29,693 nt of DNA from positions 1 to 29,693 of the forward strand of contig CAZWAT010000010.1 in assembly GCA_964632015.1 (NCBI GenBank), written 5' to 3'. A program made the position numbers and the translations under genes. Below, piece by piece: positions 7,542-15,383 of this stretch. Position 1 is the stretch's first letter. Each line of letters starts with the position of its first letter. The DNA is from JAAYCO01 sp964632015 (GTDB lineage: Bacteria > Planctomycetota > Phycisphaerae > SM23-33). The notes beneath the pieces are model-generated. The model worked only from the letters and a program-made list of their open reading frames with translations. It was not told the DNA's origin and made no database searches.

Positions 7542-9154
7542 AAGTTTCTTCAATGGCCGGGGCTGTCGGTGTCTATGTGCCGGCAATGATCCTGCAACGA
7601 GGATTGGGACTTGCAAGACTTCTGCTGTTGACGTGGTTGTTCGGCCAGGTTGATCTTCCCGGACAAATCGCCCTGTGGGGTTTGGGCCTGATGCTCCTGA
7701 GCCTGCTCACCCCCCTGCTACCGCTTGGCGCCAACCATGGGCTGGCGAGGTACGTCAGCCTGTTCGAAGCCCGAGGTATGCTTGTTGAGTTCTATCGAAG
7801 AATCCGCCTGCCCGTGCTGGCGTGCGTGCTCATAACGACCGTTATCACGGGTCTGTTCATTGGGCCCATAGCCTCCGCCCTGTTCTCGACCAGTCAAGCT
7901 CAACCCGTCGCCAGACTATTGCAGCTCAAGATTGCCTTGCTAGGCATACTGAACGCATGTGTGCTGGCGTTATATGTAAATATGTTGGGGTTCCTCGCGG
8001 GAATGAGGCTTTACAGGCTAATATCCGCCGTCGAACTTGCGTTCAGCGTGCTGTTCACCGTGCTTGCGGTGGTAGCTGTAATGCTCTGGCCCAGCGCGGT
8101 GGTTCTGCTGATGGCACATCTGGTTTCTGTGGGCATCACGTTTGTGCTGGGGATGTTGTTGTTAACGTTGGCTTTGAAGGTTCGGCATGAGTCAGCTCAA
8201 CCCCAGGCATATACACCTGCTCCCGCACCGCAGGAGCTGCCTGCAGAGGCCGGTTCAGCACCCATGACAAAGACAGCAGTTACAGCGCAACAGCAAGTCG
8301 ACCCCGAAGTTCCCGACTCCTTCAGTAGGATGTTTGTCCGCATTGCCCGGTTCGGAATCACCTCTATGTTCAGCAATTCGGTCTGGATCCTGGTGACGTA
8401 CATGAGTTTCTGGTTGGTCAGCAGGCGATTTGGAGGCGACAGCGCGCAAGCGGCGACCTATCACATTTTCTTCATGTTGTCTCAACCGGTGTCGGTGCTG
8501 GCAACTGCCGTCTGGAACGCTGTTTCAGGACATATCGCCAAGCAATGGGAGACAGGCCTGAAGTACCAGGCGACGTTGAATATCCAGATAGCGTTCAAGT
8601 CGGTGGCATTGTGCACCTTGGGGCTGACGGCGGTTATATATCTGCTTTCGCCGCTGTGGGTGCTGGCGCTGCATCCAAAATACCGCGACGGTATAACACT
8701 GGTGCCTGGTCTGTTGATGTTCTTTCAGGCTTCCGCCAATCTTGGGGTGCTTTACCTGGTTGCCTGGCTGCACGAGCGGCCGTGGGTTACACTTCTGGGC
8801 GTGCTTTCGGGCATGGGAGTGATGATGATGCTGGCAAGCTGGTGGATGCCCCTGTTCAACCTGGACGGCGCATCATGGGCTGCCGGTATCGGCATGTTCA
8901 TAGGCAGCGGCCTCATAACATTGCCATACCTGTTGTTCAGCGGCGAGAAGATTGCCCCCGGAACATATATATGCTTCCTTAGCCCGGCGCTGCTGATGCT
9001 GGCTGTTCCTTTTGGCGCCGCTGTCGTTCTCGCCGCGGTCGCATCGCTTGGAATCGTCTCCTTGTTTACACCGTGGTTGTTCGATTCGCGTCAGAAGTCC
9101 TTGATATGGGCAACATTGATAAAGGCGAGGTCTCTTCTTCAGAGGTCGACATGA
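7517..9154 (+). CDS. Wzx-type polysaccharide flippase (MOP superfamily)
   Basis: 545 residues, strongly hydrophobic, with about 12-14 predicted membrane helices in two halves as in the MOP exporters (Wzx, MurJ, MATE). Near residues 224-270 the halves are joined by a hydrophilic proline/alanine/glutamine-rich stretch (for example YTPAPAPQELPAEAG), longer and more disordered than in typical Wzx. The protein should flip undecaprenyl-diphosphate-linked repeat units to the periplasm. AGGAG lies 5 bases before the ATG. The start lies inside the end of the polymerase gene and the stop overlaps the next start as ATGA. The fold class is clear; the substrate is not readable. Confidence 0.88.
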   Translation: MSFVRRLLKVSSMAGAVGVYVPAMILQRGLGLARLLLLTWLFGQVDLPGQIALWGLGLMLLSLLTPLLPLGANHGLARYVSLFEARGMLVEFYRRIRLPVLACVLITTVITGLFIGPIASALFSTSQAQPVARLLQLKIALLGILNACVLALYVNMLGFLAGMRLYRLISAVELAFSVLFTVLAVVAVMLWPSAVVLLMAHLVSVGITFVLGMLLLTLALKVRHESAQPQAYTPAPAPQELPAEAGSAPMTKTAVTAQQQVDPEVPDSFSRMFVRIARFGITSMFSNSVWILVTYMSFWLVSRRFGGDSAQAATYHIFFMLSQPVSVLATAVWNAVSGHIAKQWETGLKYQATLNIQIAFKSVALCTLGLTAVIYLLSPLWVLALHPKYRDGITLVPGLLMFFQASANLGVLYLVAWLHERPWVTLLGVLSGMGVMMMLASWWMPLFNLDGASWAAGIGMFIGSGLITLPYLLFSGEKIAPGTYICFLSPALLMLAVPFGAAVVLAAVASLGIVSLFTPWLFDSRQKSLIWATLIKARSLLQRST

Positions 9155-10107
9155 CTACCAGGGTGTCAGTGGCGATTCCCACTCATGACCGGCCGCAATG
9201 TCTACGACGGGCGGTTGATTCTCTGATCGCCCAGAACGTAAAGCCCTGTGAAATCATCATCGTAAATGACGGCAGCAAGGAGTTGTGTCCATCCATCGCA
9301 AACTCATGCAGACAGGCCGGCGTGGAATTCATATCTATCAGGCGGCATTCGCAATGTCTGCCCGCTTCGCGCAACGCCGCTCTTGATGCCTCAACCGGCG
9401 ACGTGGTGTTTCTGATGGATGACGATTGCTTTGTTGACGAAGATTACATAGGAAGACTCAGCGAGCTTTTCAATCATGACTACAACTCGCAGGTGGCCCT
9501 CATCGGAGGGGTTATTGATGATCTTTCCTCACGCGGGATAAAGGGCAAGGTCATATGGGTGCTGGCGACGATAATGGCCCGGGGCCCTTGGTGTGCCCCG
9601 CGGTGCCACGCCCGTTACGTTAAACTAGGTCCAACATTGGCCAACAGGCTCGTGCCGGTGCATCGACTTACGGGCGGGGGCATAAGCGTGAGGCGGGAGA
9701 TCGGCGTTCGCCATCGCTTCGATGAGAGTTTCGGCGGATGGGCACTGTTCGAGGATACCGAGTTTTGCCTTCGAGTGGGAATGAGCGAGGGCGTCTTTCT
9801 CGCACCGGAGCTTATCGTCAAGCATGATCCCGGATCCGGAGGCAGGCCCAACCTGCACAATCGAGGCCGAATGTATGTAAAGAACTTTCTGCATATCATG
9901 CGGAACTCGTTTCGGCCTGGTGCTGGATCGTGGCTTCTGTTTTTCTATGGCGTTGGCGGCATAATGACGCTGTATTCGCTACTGTCGATAATGAGCCTGC
10001 ACGCGAAGCATCTGGCGTTCGTTGCCGGCGCGGGCAAAGAGCTGCTCGACCATGCGAAAACGCAGGCGTTGGCGATGCTGGCGGGCAGGAAGGCTGGTCG
10101 GGCTTGA
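9151..10107 (+). CDS. Glycosyltransferase family 2
   Basis: 318 residues with a GT-A fold start, VSVAIPTHDRPQCLRRAVDS, then IIIVNDGS and the metal/nucleotide-binding triad LMDDDCF (D90-D92). FDESFGGWALFEDTEFCLR further on is the usual acceptor-side ED motif of GT2 enzymes. A hydrophobic segment at about 260-282 suggests membrane association. It should add one sugar to the growing lipid-linked repeat unit in the cytoplasm. I chose ATG 9151, which overlaps the flippase stop as ATGA and has AGAGG five bases upstream; a longer frame from 9073 adds residues that only re-read the flippase gene. The donor and linkage are unknown. Confidence 0.88.
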   Translation: MTTRVSVAIPTHDRPQCLRRAVDSLIAQNVKPCEIIIVNDGSKELCPSIANSCRQAGVEFISIRRHSQCLPASRNAALDASTGDVVFLMDDDCFVDEDYIGRLSELFNHDYNSQVALIGGVIDDLSSRGIKGKVIWVLATIMARGPWCAPRCHARYVKLGPTLANRLVPVHRLTGGGISVRREIGVRHRFDESFGGWALFEDTEFCLRVGMSEGVFLAPELIVKHDPGSGGRPNLHNRGRMYVKNFLHIMRNSFRPGAGSWLLFFYGVGGIMTLYSLLSIMSLHAKHLAFVAGAGKELLDHAKTQALAMLAGRKAGRA

Positions 10108-11318
10108 ACATCCTGCATATAGACAAGTTTCTTGATCCTTCCGCCATCGAGACCCACGGAGGCACATGCACCGTGGTGCGCACTGTTTCAGCGCTTCAAC
10201 AGAACGCCGGACACAAGGTCTTCGAGTTCTACCCGAGGATAGATGGCGAATCGGCTGATCTGCCGGCCTTTGTCGACTACTCACAGGGTCGGTGGTGGGA
10301 CACCTGGCGGATGATTCACAATTCCCGCTGCGCCTCAAAGCTTACCAACATGCTCAGGCACGTTAAGTTGGATGTCGCCCACCTGCACAGCATCTATCAT
10401 CACCTTACACCATCGATCCTGCCGGTTCTGTCCCAAGCCGGGGTGGCGATAGTCATGACGCTGCACGATTACCGCATGGCATGTCCGACGCAGAGCTTTT
10501 ACAGGCAGGGTACATACTGCACGCGGTGTCATCCCAACCGCTTCTACCACGCCGCGAGTCCTTCGTGCGCATCTTGGCGAGGGATTGCGCTTGCGGTTGA
10601 GTCTTATGTTCAGCGTCTCGCACGGCGATACTTTCGCTATGTGGATTTTTTCATTTGTCCGTCCGTTTACCTCGCACAGGTGCTTGGCCAGACAGGAGCG
10701 CCCACCTCAAAGATCGTGCATATACCCAATCCTGTTCGGCGGATGCGTGTGGATTCAATCCAGTCCACCGAGCCAATGTTGCTGTTCGCCGGAAGACTGG
10801 TCCCCCAAAAGGACCCATTGATCTTGCTGGATCTCGCCCAACAAATGCCTCATCTGAAGATCGTCATCGCTGGTTCAGGCCCGATGTTAGATGATCTCAA
10901 GCTCAAGGCAAGCCAGCTCGGACTTACCAACGTAATGCTGCCCGGCCAGGTTGACACCACAACCCTCGCAAGATGTCTCGGCCAGTGCCATGCGCTCATC
11001 CTGCCCAGCACGTGCTACGAGAACAGCCCGTTGTCCATGCTTGAAGCGATGTCCGCGGGCAGATGTGTCATTGCAGCCGACCAGCCTTCGCTGAGGCAGT
11101 GGATTAAGGACGGCGCGACAGGCAGATTATTCGAGGCGGGCAACGTGCGGTCGCTTAAGCGGGTCGTCACGGAAGTGCTTCGGGATGTCAACGCTCGTGA
11201 CGCCATGGCCGATGCCGCAAGAGGCCTCGTTCGCCAGTGTCACAACGACAAGGCGGTACTCGACCAAGTGATGAAAGTCTATTCGCTGGCGATCAATCGC
11301 AGGCGGTGGCGTGAATGA
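10104..11318 (+). CDS. Glycosyltransferase family 4 (TTG start)
   Basis: 404 residues from a TTG at 10104 that overlaps the GT2 stop as TTGA. The protein then starts NILHIDKFLDP followed by GGTCTVVRTVSALQQNAGHKV, exactly where GT4 proteins begin. Any longer frame would place an out-of-family extension over the GT2 gene. The GT-B C-terminal half shows LLFAGRLVPQKDP and the E-x7-E pair in YENSPLSMLEAM. A cysteine cluster in the N-terminal domain (CPTQSFYRQGTYCTRC, then SPSC) is a recurring feature of one GT4 subgroup and may bind metal. AGGAAGG lies within about 15 bases upstream. It should transfer a sugar from an activated donor to the repeat-unit intermediate; specificity cannot be read. Confidence 0.85.
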   Translation: MNILHIDKFLDPSAIETHGGTCTVVRTVSALQQNAGHKVFEFYPRIDGESADLPAFVDYSQGRWWDTWRMIHNSRCASKLTNMLRHVKLDVAHLHSIYHHLTPSILPVLSQAGVAIVMTLHDYRMACPTQSFYRQGTYCTRCHPNRFYHAASPSCASWRGIALAVESYVQRLARRYFRYVDFFICPSVYLAQVLGQTGAPTSKIVHIPNPVRRMRVDSIQSTEPMLLFAGRLVPQKDPLILLDLAQQMPHLKIVIAGSGPMLDDLKLKASQLGLTNVMLPGQVDTTTLARCLGQCHALILPSTCYENSPLSMLEAMSAGRCVIAADQPSLRQWIKDGATGRLFEAGNVRSLKRVVTEVLRDVNARDAMADAARGLVRQCHNDKAVLDQVMKVYSLAINRRRWRE

Positions 11319-12430
11319 GGCAGACAATGCGCATCCTGATATTCATGAACAATATGGATGCAGGCGGAGCTGAATATCTAGCTCTCGATCTGACGCGTGA
11401 GCTTGTCGCCAATCGCGCTGAGGTCATCATTGCCTCTGCCCGTCCGGGCGGAAGACTGCTCGGACAGTTCGAGCAATCCGCCTCAAAGGTTTACGCGGGC
11501 CTGGCGCCAAGCAGGCTCAGCCTGGCGGGGCCGTGGCGAGTCGCAAAGATCATCAAGCAACATCGCATTGATATTGTGATTGTGCTCGATGTTATTCGCA
11601 CGGGCATGTTCCACGCGCTTTTGGGGTCAGGCTCATCAGGCCGAGGGCTCAAGCGCATTCTCTGGGCTCACACCGTACCAGGCCGGCATGAAGGTAGGGC
11701 TGATGGATTCTTGCTGAGGCTCATTGAAAAGTGTCGCCTGCTGGACGCGACGATCTGCGTAAGCGAATACCTTGCCAATGAACTGACACGCATGGGCATG
11801 TGCAATCATGTTATGGCCGTGCACAATGGTATTGATGTGGATTCATTCGCCCGCGCAACAGCAGCCGAAGCGAGCGAGGCAAAGAAGCATCGCATCATAT
11901 GTGTTGCCAATTTCATGCCCCACAAAGATTATCCCACGTTGCTCAAGGCGGCCGGCATCATGGCGACCAAACGAGACGACTTGGAGTTGATCTGCGTTGG
12001 AAGAGGAACTGACAGCGAACGTTTTGGGATGCTGGCGAGGAAGTACGGCGCAGCTGGAGTCCTGCGCCCGCTGGGCGAGAGGGAGGACGTGCCAAACCTG
12101 TTGAAGTCAGCGGATGTGTTCGTGCTGGCGACCCTGCGCGAGACGTTTGGCCTGGCTGTGGTGGAAGCAATGGCCGCATCGCTGCCGGTAGTCACGACAG
12201 ATGTGCCCGCCTTCGTGGAGGTGTTCACCGACGGCGTGGAGGGGCTTAAGACGCCCGCACGATCTAGCGACCGTCTTGCCGCCGCGGTGGAACGTGTGAT
12301 AGACAATCCATCATTGGCGATGTCTTTGGCGTCGAAAGGCGCAAGACGGGCTCACATGTTCGATCGTCGCAAGATGCTTGAAAGGTGGATGCGAATCATC
12401 CGGACGCTCGCGCCCCGATCGGAGTGTTAA
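11315..12430 (+). CDS. Glycosyltransferase family 4
   Basis: 371 residues with the GT-B/GT4 pattern: NNMDAGGAEYLALDLTREL near the N-terminus, CVSEYLANELTRMG and NGIDVDSFAR in the linker region, CVANFMPHKDYPTLLKAA at the start of the donor domain, and the E-x7-E pair in ETFGLAVVEAMA. It starts inside the upstream stop (ATGA). The opening, ILIFMNNMDAGGAE, is common in exopolysaccharide GT4 enzymes. This is the second of three GT4 enzymes here and should add one residue to the repeat. Its sequence looks intact. Confidence 0.88.
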   Translation: MRQTMRILIFMNNMDAGGAEYLALDLTRELVANRAEVIIASARPGGRLLGQFEQSASKVYAGLAPSRLSLAGPWRVAKIIKQHRIDIVIVLDVIRTGMFHALLGSGSSGRGLKRILWAHTVPGRHEGRADGFLLRLIEKCRLLDATICVSEYLANELTRMGMCNHVMAVHNGIDVDSFARATAAEASEAKKHRIICVANFMPHKDYPTLLKAAGIMATKRDDLELICVGRGTDSERFGMLARKYGAAGVLRPLGEREDVPNLLKSADVFVLATLRETFGLAVVEAMAASLPVVTTDVPAFVEVFTDGVEGLKTPARSSDRLAAAVERVIDNPSLAMSLASKGARRAHMFDRRKMLERWMRIIRTLAPRSEC

Positions 12431-12448
12431 AACCCATTCCGCCAGCAG

Positions 12449-13513
12449 ATGTTGCCGATAGAGATAGATATGCACAAACCTCGCGACGCGATTATTGCTA
12501 TAACGCACAGATGCAACGCACACTGTTCGATGTGTAACATCTGGCGCAGCGACAGGCATGATGCCATCATGCCCGAGCACATGGACAATCTGCCGAGCGA
12601 ACTGGGGACAATTAACATCACTGGTGGGGAGCCCTTCATTCGCAATGACATTGTTGAATTCGTCGCACATTGCCGACATCGTTGCCCCAACGCCACCATT
12701 ACTATTTCCACAAATGGTCTATTGGTTGAACGCATTAATGCCTCATTAAGTGAATTGTTGAAGGCGGATCCCAGGCTGAGAATCGCAATCAGCCTGGACG
12801 GTATAGGCAAGGCGCACGACGAAATACGTGGTGTTGAAGGGGCTTTTGATAAGGTGCGGCAGATTGTCGAAACGCTCGGCCGGCATGGTTTTGCGGGTAT
12901 GCGCCTCAGCATGACCATCAGCGATAAGAACATAACGGATCTTGCAGGCGTGTGGGATTTCGCCCGCGCACATCATCTGGAACTGGGCATAGTGGCTGCC
13001 CATGCGGGGGCAACACACCTGAATATTGATACCGTTGAGCTACCATCGACTAACATCGAGACCCGCAACGACATCAACAAGATAATGTGGGACCTACTGA
13101 AATCGTGGCGGGTGAAGAATTGGCTGCGAGCCCATTTCCTAAGAGGAACCTACTTGCGGCTTATCGGACAGGAAGAGCCTTTACGTTGCGGAGGCGGAAG
13201 CTATTTCTTTTTTGTGCAGGCAGATGGCGGTGTTTACAGTTGCTCGATGTGCGGGCGTCATATGGGCAACCTCACCAGCCAACCCTGGCGTGACATATGG
13301 TGCGGGCCTGATGCTGCGCAGGCGAGAAAATTCGTCGCTGGATGCACCAAAGCCTGCTGGATGATATGCACCGCGAGATGCATCTACCGCCGAAAAGCCT
13401 TGAGCATAGGCGCCTGGTTGGTCGCTGCGAAGATCGCTTCTCACCTGGGCATCTCGTCATTGCCAAAGCTTCCTACGGGCAACCGTGATGGTGGAGGGCA
13501 ATCATGCGAATAG
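12449..13513 (+). CDS. Radical SAM protein with Cys-rich SPASM/twitch-like C-terminus
   Basis: 354 residues. The radical SAM motif C-x3-C-x2-C is at C22/C26/C29 (THRCNAHCSMCNIW), followed by the SAM-binding GGEP (59-62) and the ISTNG and ISLDG strands. The C-terminal part has cysteines at 247, 265, 268, 285, 299, 303, 307 and 311 (YSCSMCG, GCTKACWMICTARC), consistent with auxiliary Fe-S clusters of a SPASM or twitch domain. Many such enzymes modify peptides, but no precursor peptide is visible nearby. The gene lies between glycosyltransferases and its 3' end overlaps the next one, so it probably acts on a sugar, lipid-linked glycan or acceptor of this pathway. ATG 12470 (starting MHKPRDAII) is a reasonable alternative start since 12449 has no clear Shine-Dalgarno site. 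Reaction unknown. Confidence 0.85.
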   Translation: MLPIEIDMHKPRDAIIAITHRCNAHCSMCNIWRSDRHDAIMPEHMDNLPSELGTINITGGEPFIRNDIVEFVAHCRHRCPNATITISTNGLLVERINASLSELLKADPRLRIAISLDGIGKAHDEIRGVEGAFDKVRQIVETLGRHGFAGMRLSMTISDKNITDLAGVWDFARAHHLELGIVAAHAGATHLNIDTVELPSTNIETRNDINKIMWDLLKSWRVKNWLRAHFLRGTYLRLIGQEEPLRCGGGSYFFFVQADGGVYSCSMCGRHMGNLTSQPWRDIWCGPDAAQARKFVAGCTKACWMICTARCIYRRKALSIGAWLVAAKIASHLGISSLPKLPTGNRDGGGQSCE

Positions 13514-14613
13514 CCATGGTTGGTTGCCGGGGAATTCCTGCCCGCTGGGGCGGCATTGAGCGGGTTGTCGAGGATGTGACCCGTGAACTCTGCTCGCGGG
13601 GGCATGAGGTGATTGTCTATGGCAGAGGCGGTTATGTCGTACCAGGACAGGCTCCATCGGCGGGTAAGGTGATCATAACACCGGGGCTGGGCGGCAAGCA
13701 CTTTGATACCATATCTCACACGTTCACCGCGATGCTGGACGTGTGTCGGCGGAAGGTTGATGTGGTGCATGTTCATTCGCCGGGGCCAGCACTGACGAGC
13801 ATGCTTCCAGTAGCGGCTGGTGTGCCTGTGGTCTTCACCGTGCATGCGCCCGACTGGCGACGCGACAAGTGGAACATGCCCGCAAAGGCGATGATCAGGT
13901 CTGGGCTGAGATGCGGAATGAAATTCGCGTCAGCATACACGGCGGTGTCTGAACCTTTGGCGAGCGAGCTTTCTCAACGGTTCGGCAAAGAGGTGGAATT
14001 TGTTCCCAACGGGGTGCGACCCGCCCCGAAGTGCACCACAAGTTTTATCTCCGGCCTGAAATTGCCGCCTGGTCGCTATGCCCTGTTTGTCGGACGAGTG
14101 GCGCCCGAAAAACGCCTCGACCTGCTAATCAGGGCCTGGGCGGATGTCACGGTGAACATGCCCCTGATTGTGGCGGCTGAGTTGACCAATGACAAGTACT
14201 GCCGCGATTGTTGCAAACTAGCCCGCAACAAGAACATACGATTTATTGGGGGAGTATATGGTGACGACCTTTCAGAGCTTTATGCCAACACGGCCATCGT
14301 TATTCAACCAAGCGTGCTTGAGGGCATGTCGTTGGTGCTGCTGGAGGCGGCAAGTCACGGGAAATGTATAATCTGCACTGATATTGACGAAAATGTCGCA
14401 TTACTGGGTGATAGTGGAGTATATTTCAATGTCGATAATGCTGCTCAACTCTCGCAGGTGGTTAGTCGATGTCTGGAGGATGAGGCCTTGAGAGGTCAAA
14501 TGGGTGATCGTGCGTTATCCAGAGCGGAGTCTTTCACGGTTGAAAAGGCCGCCGAGGCATATGAATCGATCTATTTGCGTCTTGGTGAGCTCGCGGGGAC
14601 AAGCAGGCAATAG
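13504..14613 (+). CDS. Glycosyltransferase family 4
   Basis: 369 residues opening IAMVGCRGIPARWGGIERVVED, a hallmark of exopolysaccharide GT4 enzymes. The N-domain contains VDVVHVHSPGPAL and VVFTVHAPDWRRDKWN, the linker YTAVSEPLASELS and FVPNGV. The donor domain has ALFVGRVAPEKRLDLLIRAW and the E-x7-E pair in EGMSLVLLEAAS. It overlaps the radical SAM gene by 10 bases and is followed after 3 bases by the initiating transferase, which supports one transcript. The last 400 bases and the start of the following gene look somewhat more AT-rich than the genes around them. Donor unknown. Confidence 0.88.
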   Translation: MRIAMVGCRGIPARWGGIERVVEDVTRELCSRGHEVIVYGRGGYVVPGQAPSAGKVIITPGLGGKHFDTISHTFTAMLDVCRRKVDVVHVHSPGPALTSMLPVAAGVPVVFTVHAPDWRRDKWNMPAKAMIRSGLRCGMKFASAYTAVSEPLASELSQRFGKEVEFVPNGVRPAPKCTTSFISGLKLPPGRYALFVGRVAPEKRLDLLIRAWADVTVNMPLIVAAELTNDKYCRDCCKLARNKNIRFIGGVYGDDLSELYANTAIVIQPSVLEGMSLVLLEAASHGKCIICTDIDENVALLGDSGVYFNVDNAAQLSQVVSRCLEDEALRGQMGDRALSRAESFTVEKAAEAYESIYLRLGELAGTSRQ

Positions 14614-14616
14614 CTG

Positions 14617-15297
14617 ATGTCAATGCTAATGGAAAACATCCAAAAAGCATCTTTTGATTGTGAGCCGGAGGCTATTCCCACGGTTCACGACTCGCGAATA
14701 TATAGACTCATTAAGAGAGGCATGGATATTGTCTTTTCTTTGGTGGGACTGATTATATTCTCTCCGCTGATGGCGCTGGTTGCTCTTGTAATTCGGGTGA
14801 CGAGTCCCGGGCCTGTCATCTTCAAGCAGGTGCGTGCGGGAATGTGCGGCAAGAGGTTTGTCATGTACAAATTCCGCACCATGCACGACGGCGCGGAAAA
14901 TGATCGCGACGCGCTTGCAAAACTCAATGAACTTGAAGGCCCGGTCTTCAAGATCGCTTCAGATCCCAGGTTGACCTCGATCGGGCGTTTTTTGCGACGA
15001 AGCAGCATTGATGAGCTTCCCCAACTGGTGAACTGTCTGTTCGGTCAGATGTCGTTGGTGGGACCAAGGCCCTTGTGGATCAACGAAGCCCTTCAAGCCA
15101 GCGGCCAGGAGCGTTATCGCATGTCGGTTAAGCCCGGCCTGACATGTCTTTGGCAGGTCAGCGGCAGAAGCGAGCTTGGTTATGACAAGTGGGTGGCGCT
15201 CGATTTATACTACATCAGAAATCGCTCGCTGCTTCTGGATATCATGATTCTTTTTCAGACTTTACCGGCGGTTTTGAGCGCGCGAGGCGCCTACTAG
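14617..15297 (+). CDS. Initiating phosphoglycosyl transferase (short, PglC/WcaJ C-domain type)
   Basis: 226 residues, the size of a monotopic phosphoglycosyl transferase without the N-terminal membrane domain of WcaJ/WbaP. After YRLIKRGMDIVFSL comes one hydrophobic re-entrant segment (about 35-58), then GPVIFKQVRAG, YKFRTM, and the catalytic Asp-Glu dyad D132-E133 in SSIDELPQL. LVGPRPL (about 147-153), KPGLTCLWQVSGR and the final ARGAY complete the family pattern. It transfers the first sugar-phosphate to undecaprenyl phosphate on the cytoplasmic face. The first about 25 residues are variable. Being the only such gene in the locus, it most likely defines the first sugar of the repeat. ATG 14629 is an alternative start. 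Confidence 0.92.
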   Translation: MSMLMENIQKASFDCEPEAIPTVHDSRIYRLIKRGMDIVFSLVGLIIFSPLMALVALVIRVTSPGPVIFKQVRAGMCGKRFVMYKFRTMHDGAENDRDALAKLNELEGPVFKIASDPRLTSIGRFLRRSSIDELPQLVNCLFGQMSLVGPRPLWINEALQASGQERYRMSVKPGLTCLWQVSGRSELGYDKWVALDLYYIRNRSLLLDIMILFQTLPAVLSARGAY

Positions 15298-15359
15298 AAC
15301 TGTCGAGAACGTTTCTTCATTTTCATCTCTCTTGCTGCTGAATGCTCCCCCTCCACAAG

Positions 15360-15375
15360 CCGATATTACTATCGG
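15360..15375 (+). promoter_or_regulatory. Small hairpin abutting the ribosome binding site of the first TPR gene
   Basis: CCGATA-TTAC-TATCGG is a perfect 6-base inverted repeat with a 4-base loop. Its right arm ends in the first two bases of the GGAGG Shine-Dalgarno site (15374-15378) before ATG 15384. It might modestly sequester the site. A stem of three GC and three AT pairs is weak, so a function is only suggested. Confidence 0.3.
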
Positions 15376-15383
15376 AGGTTGCA

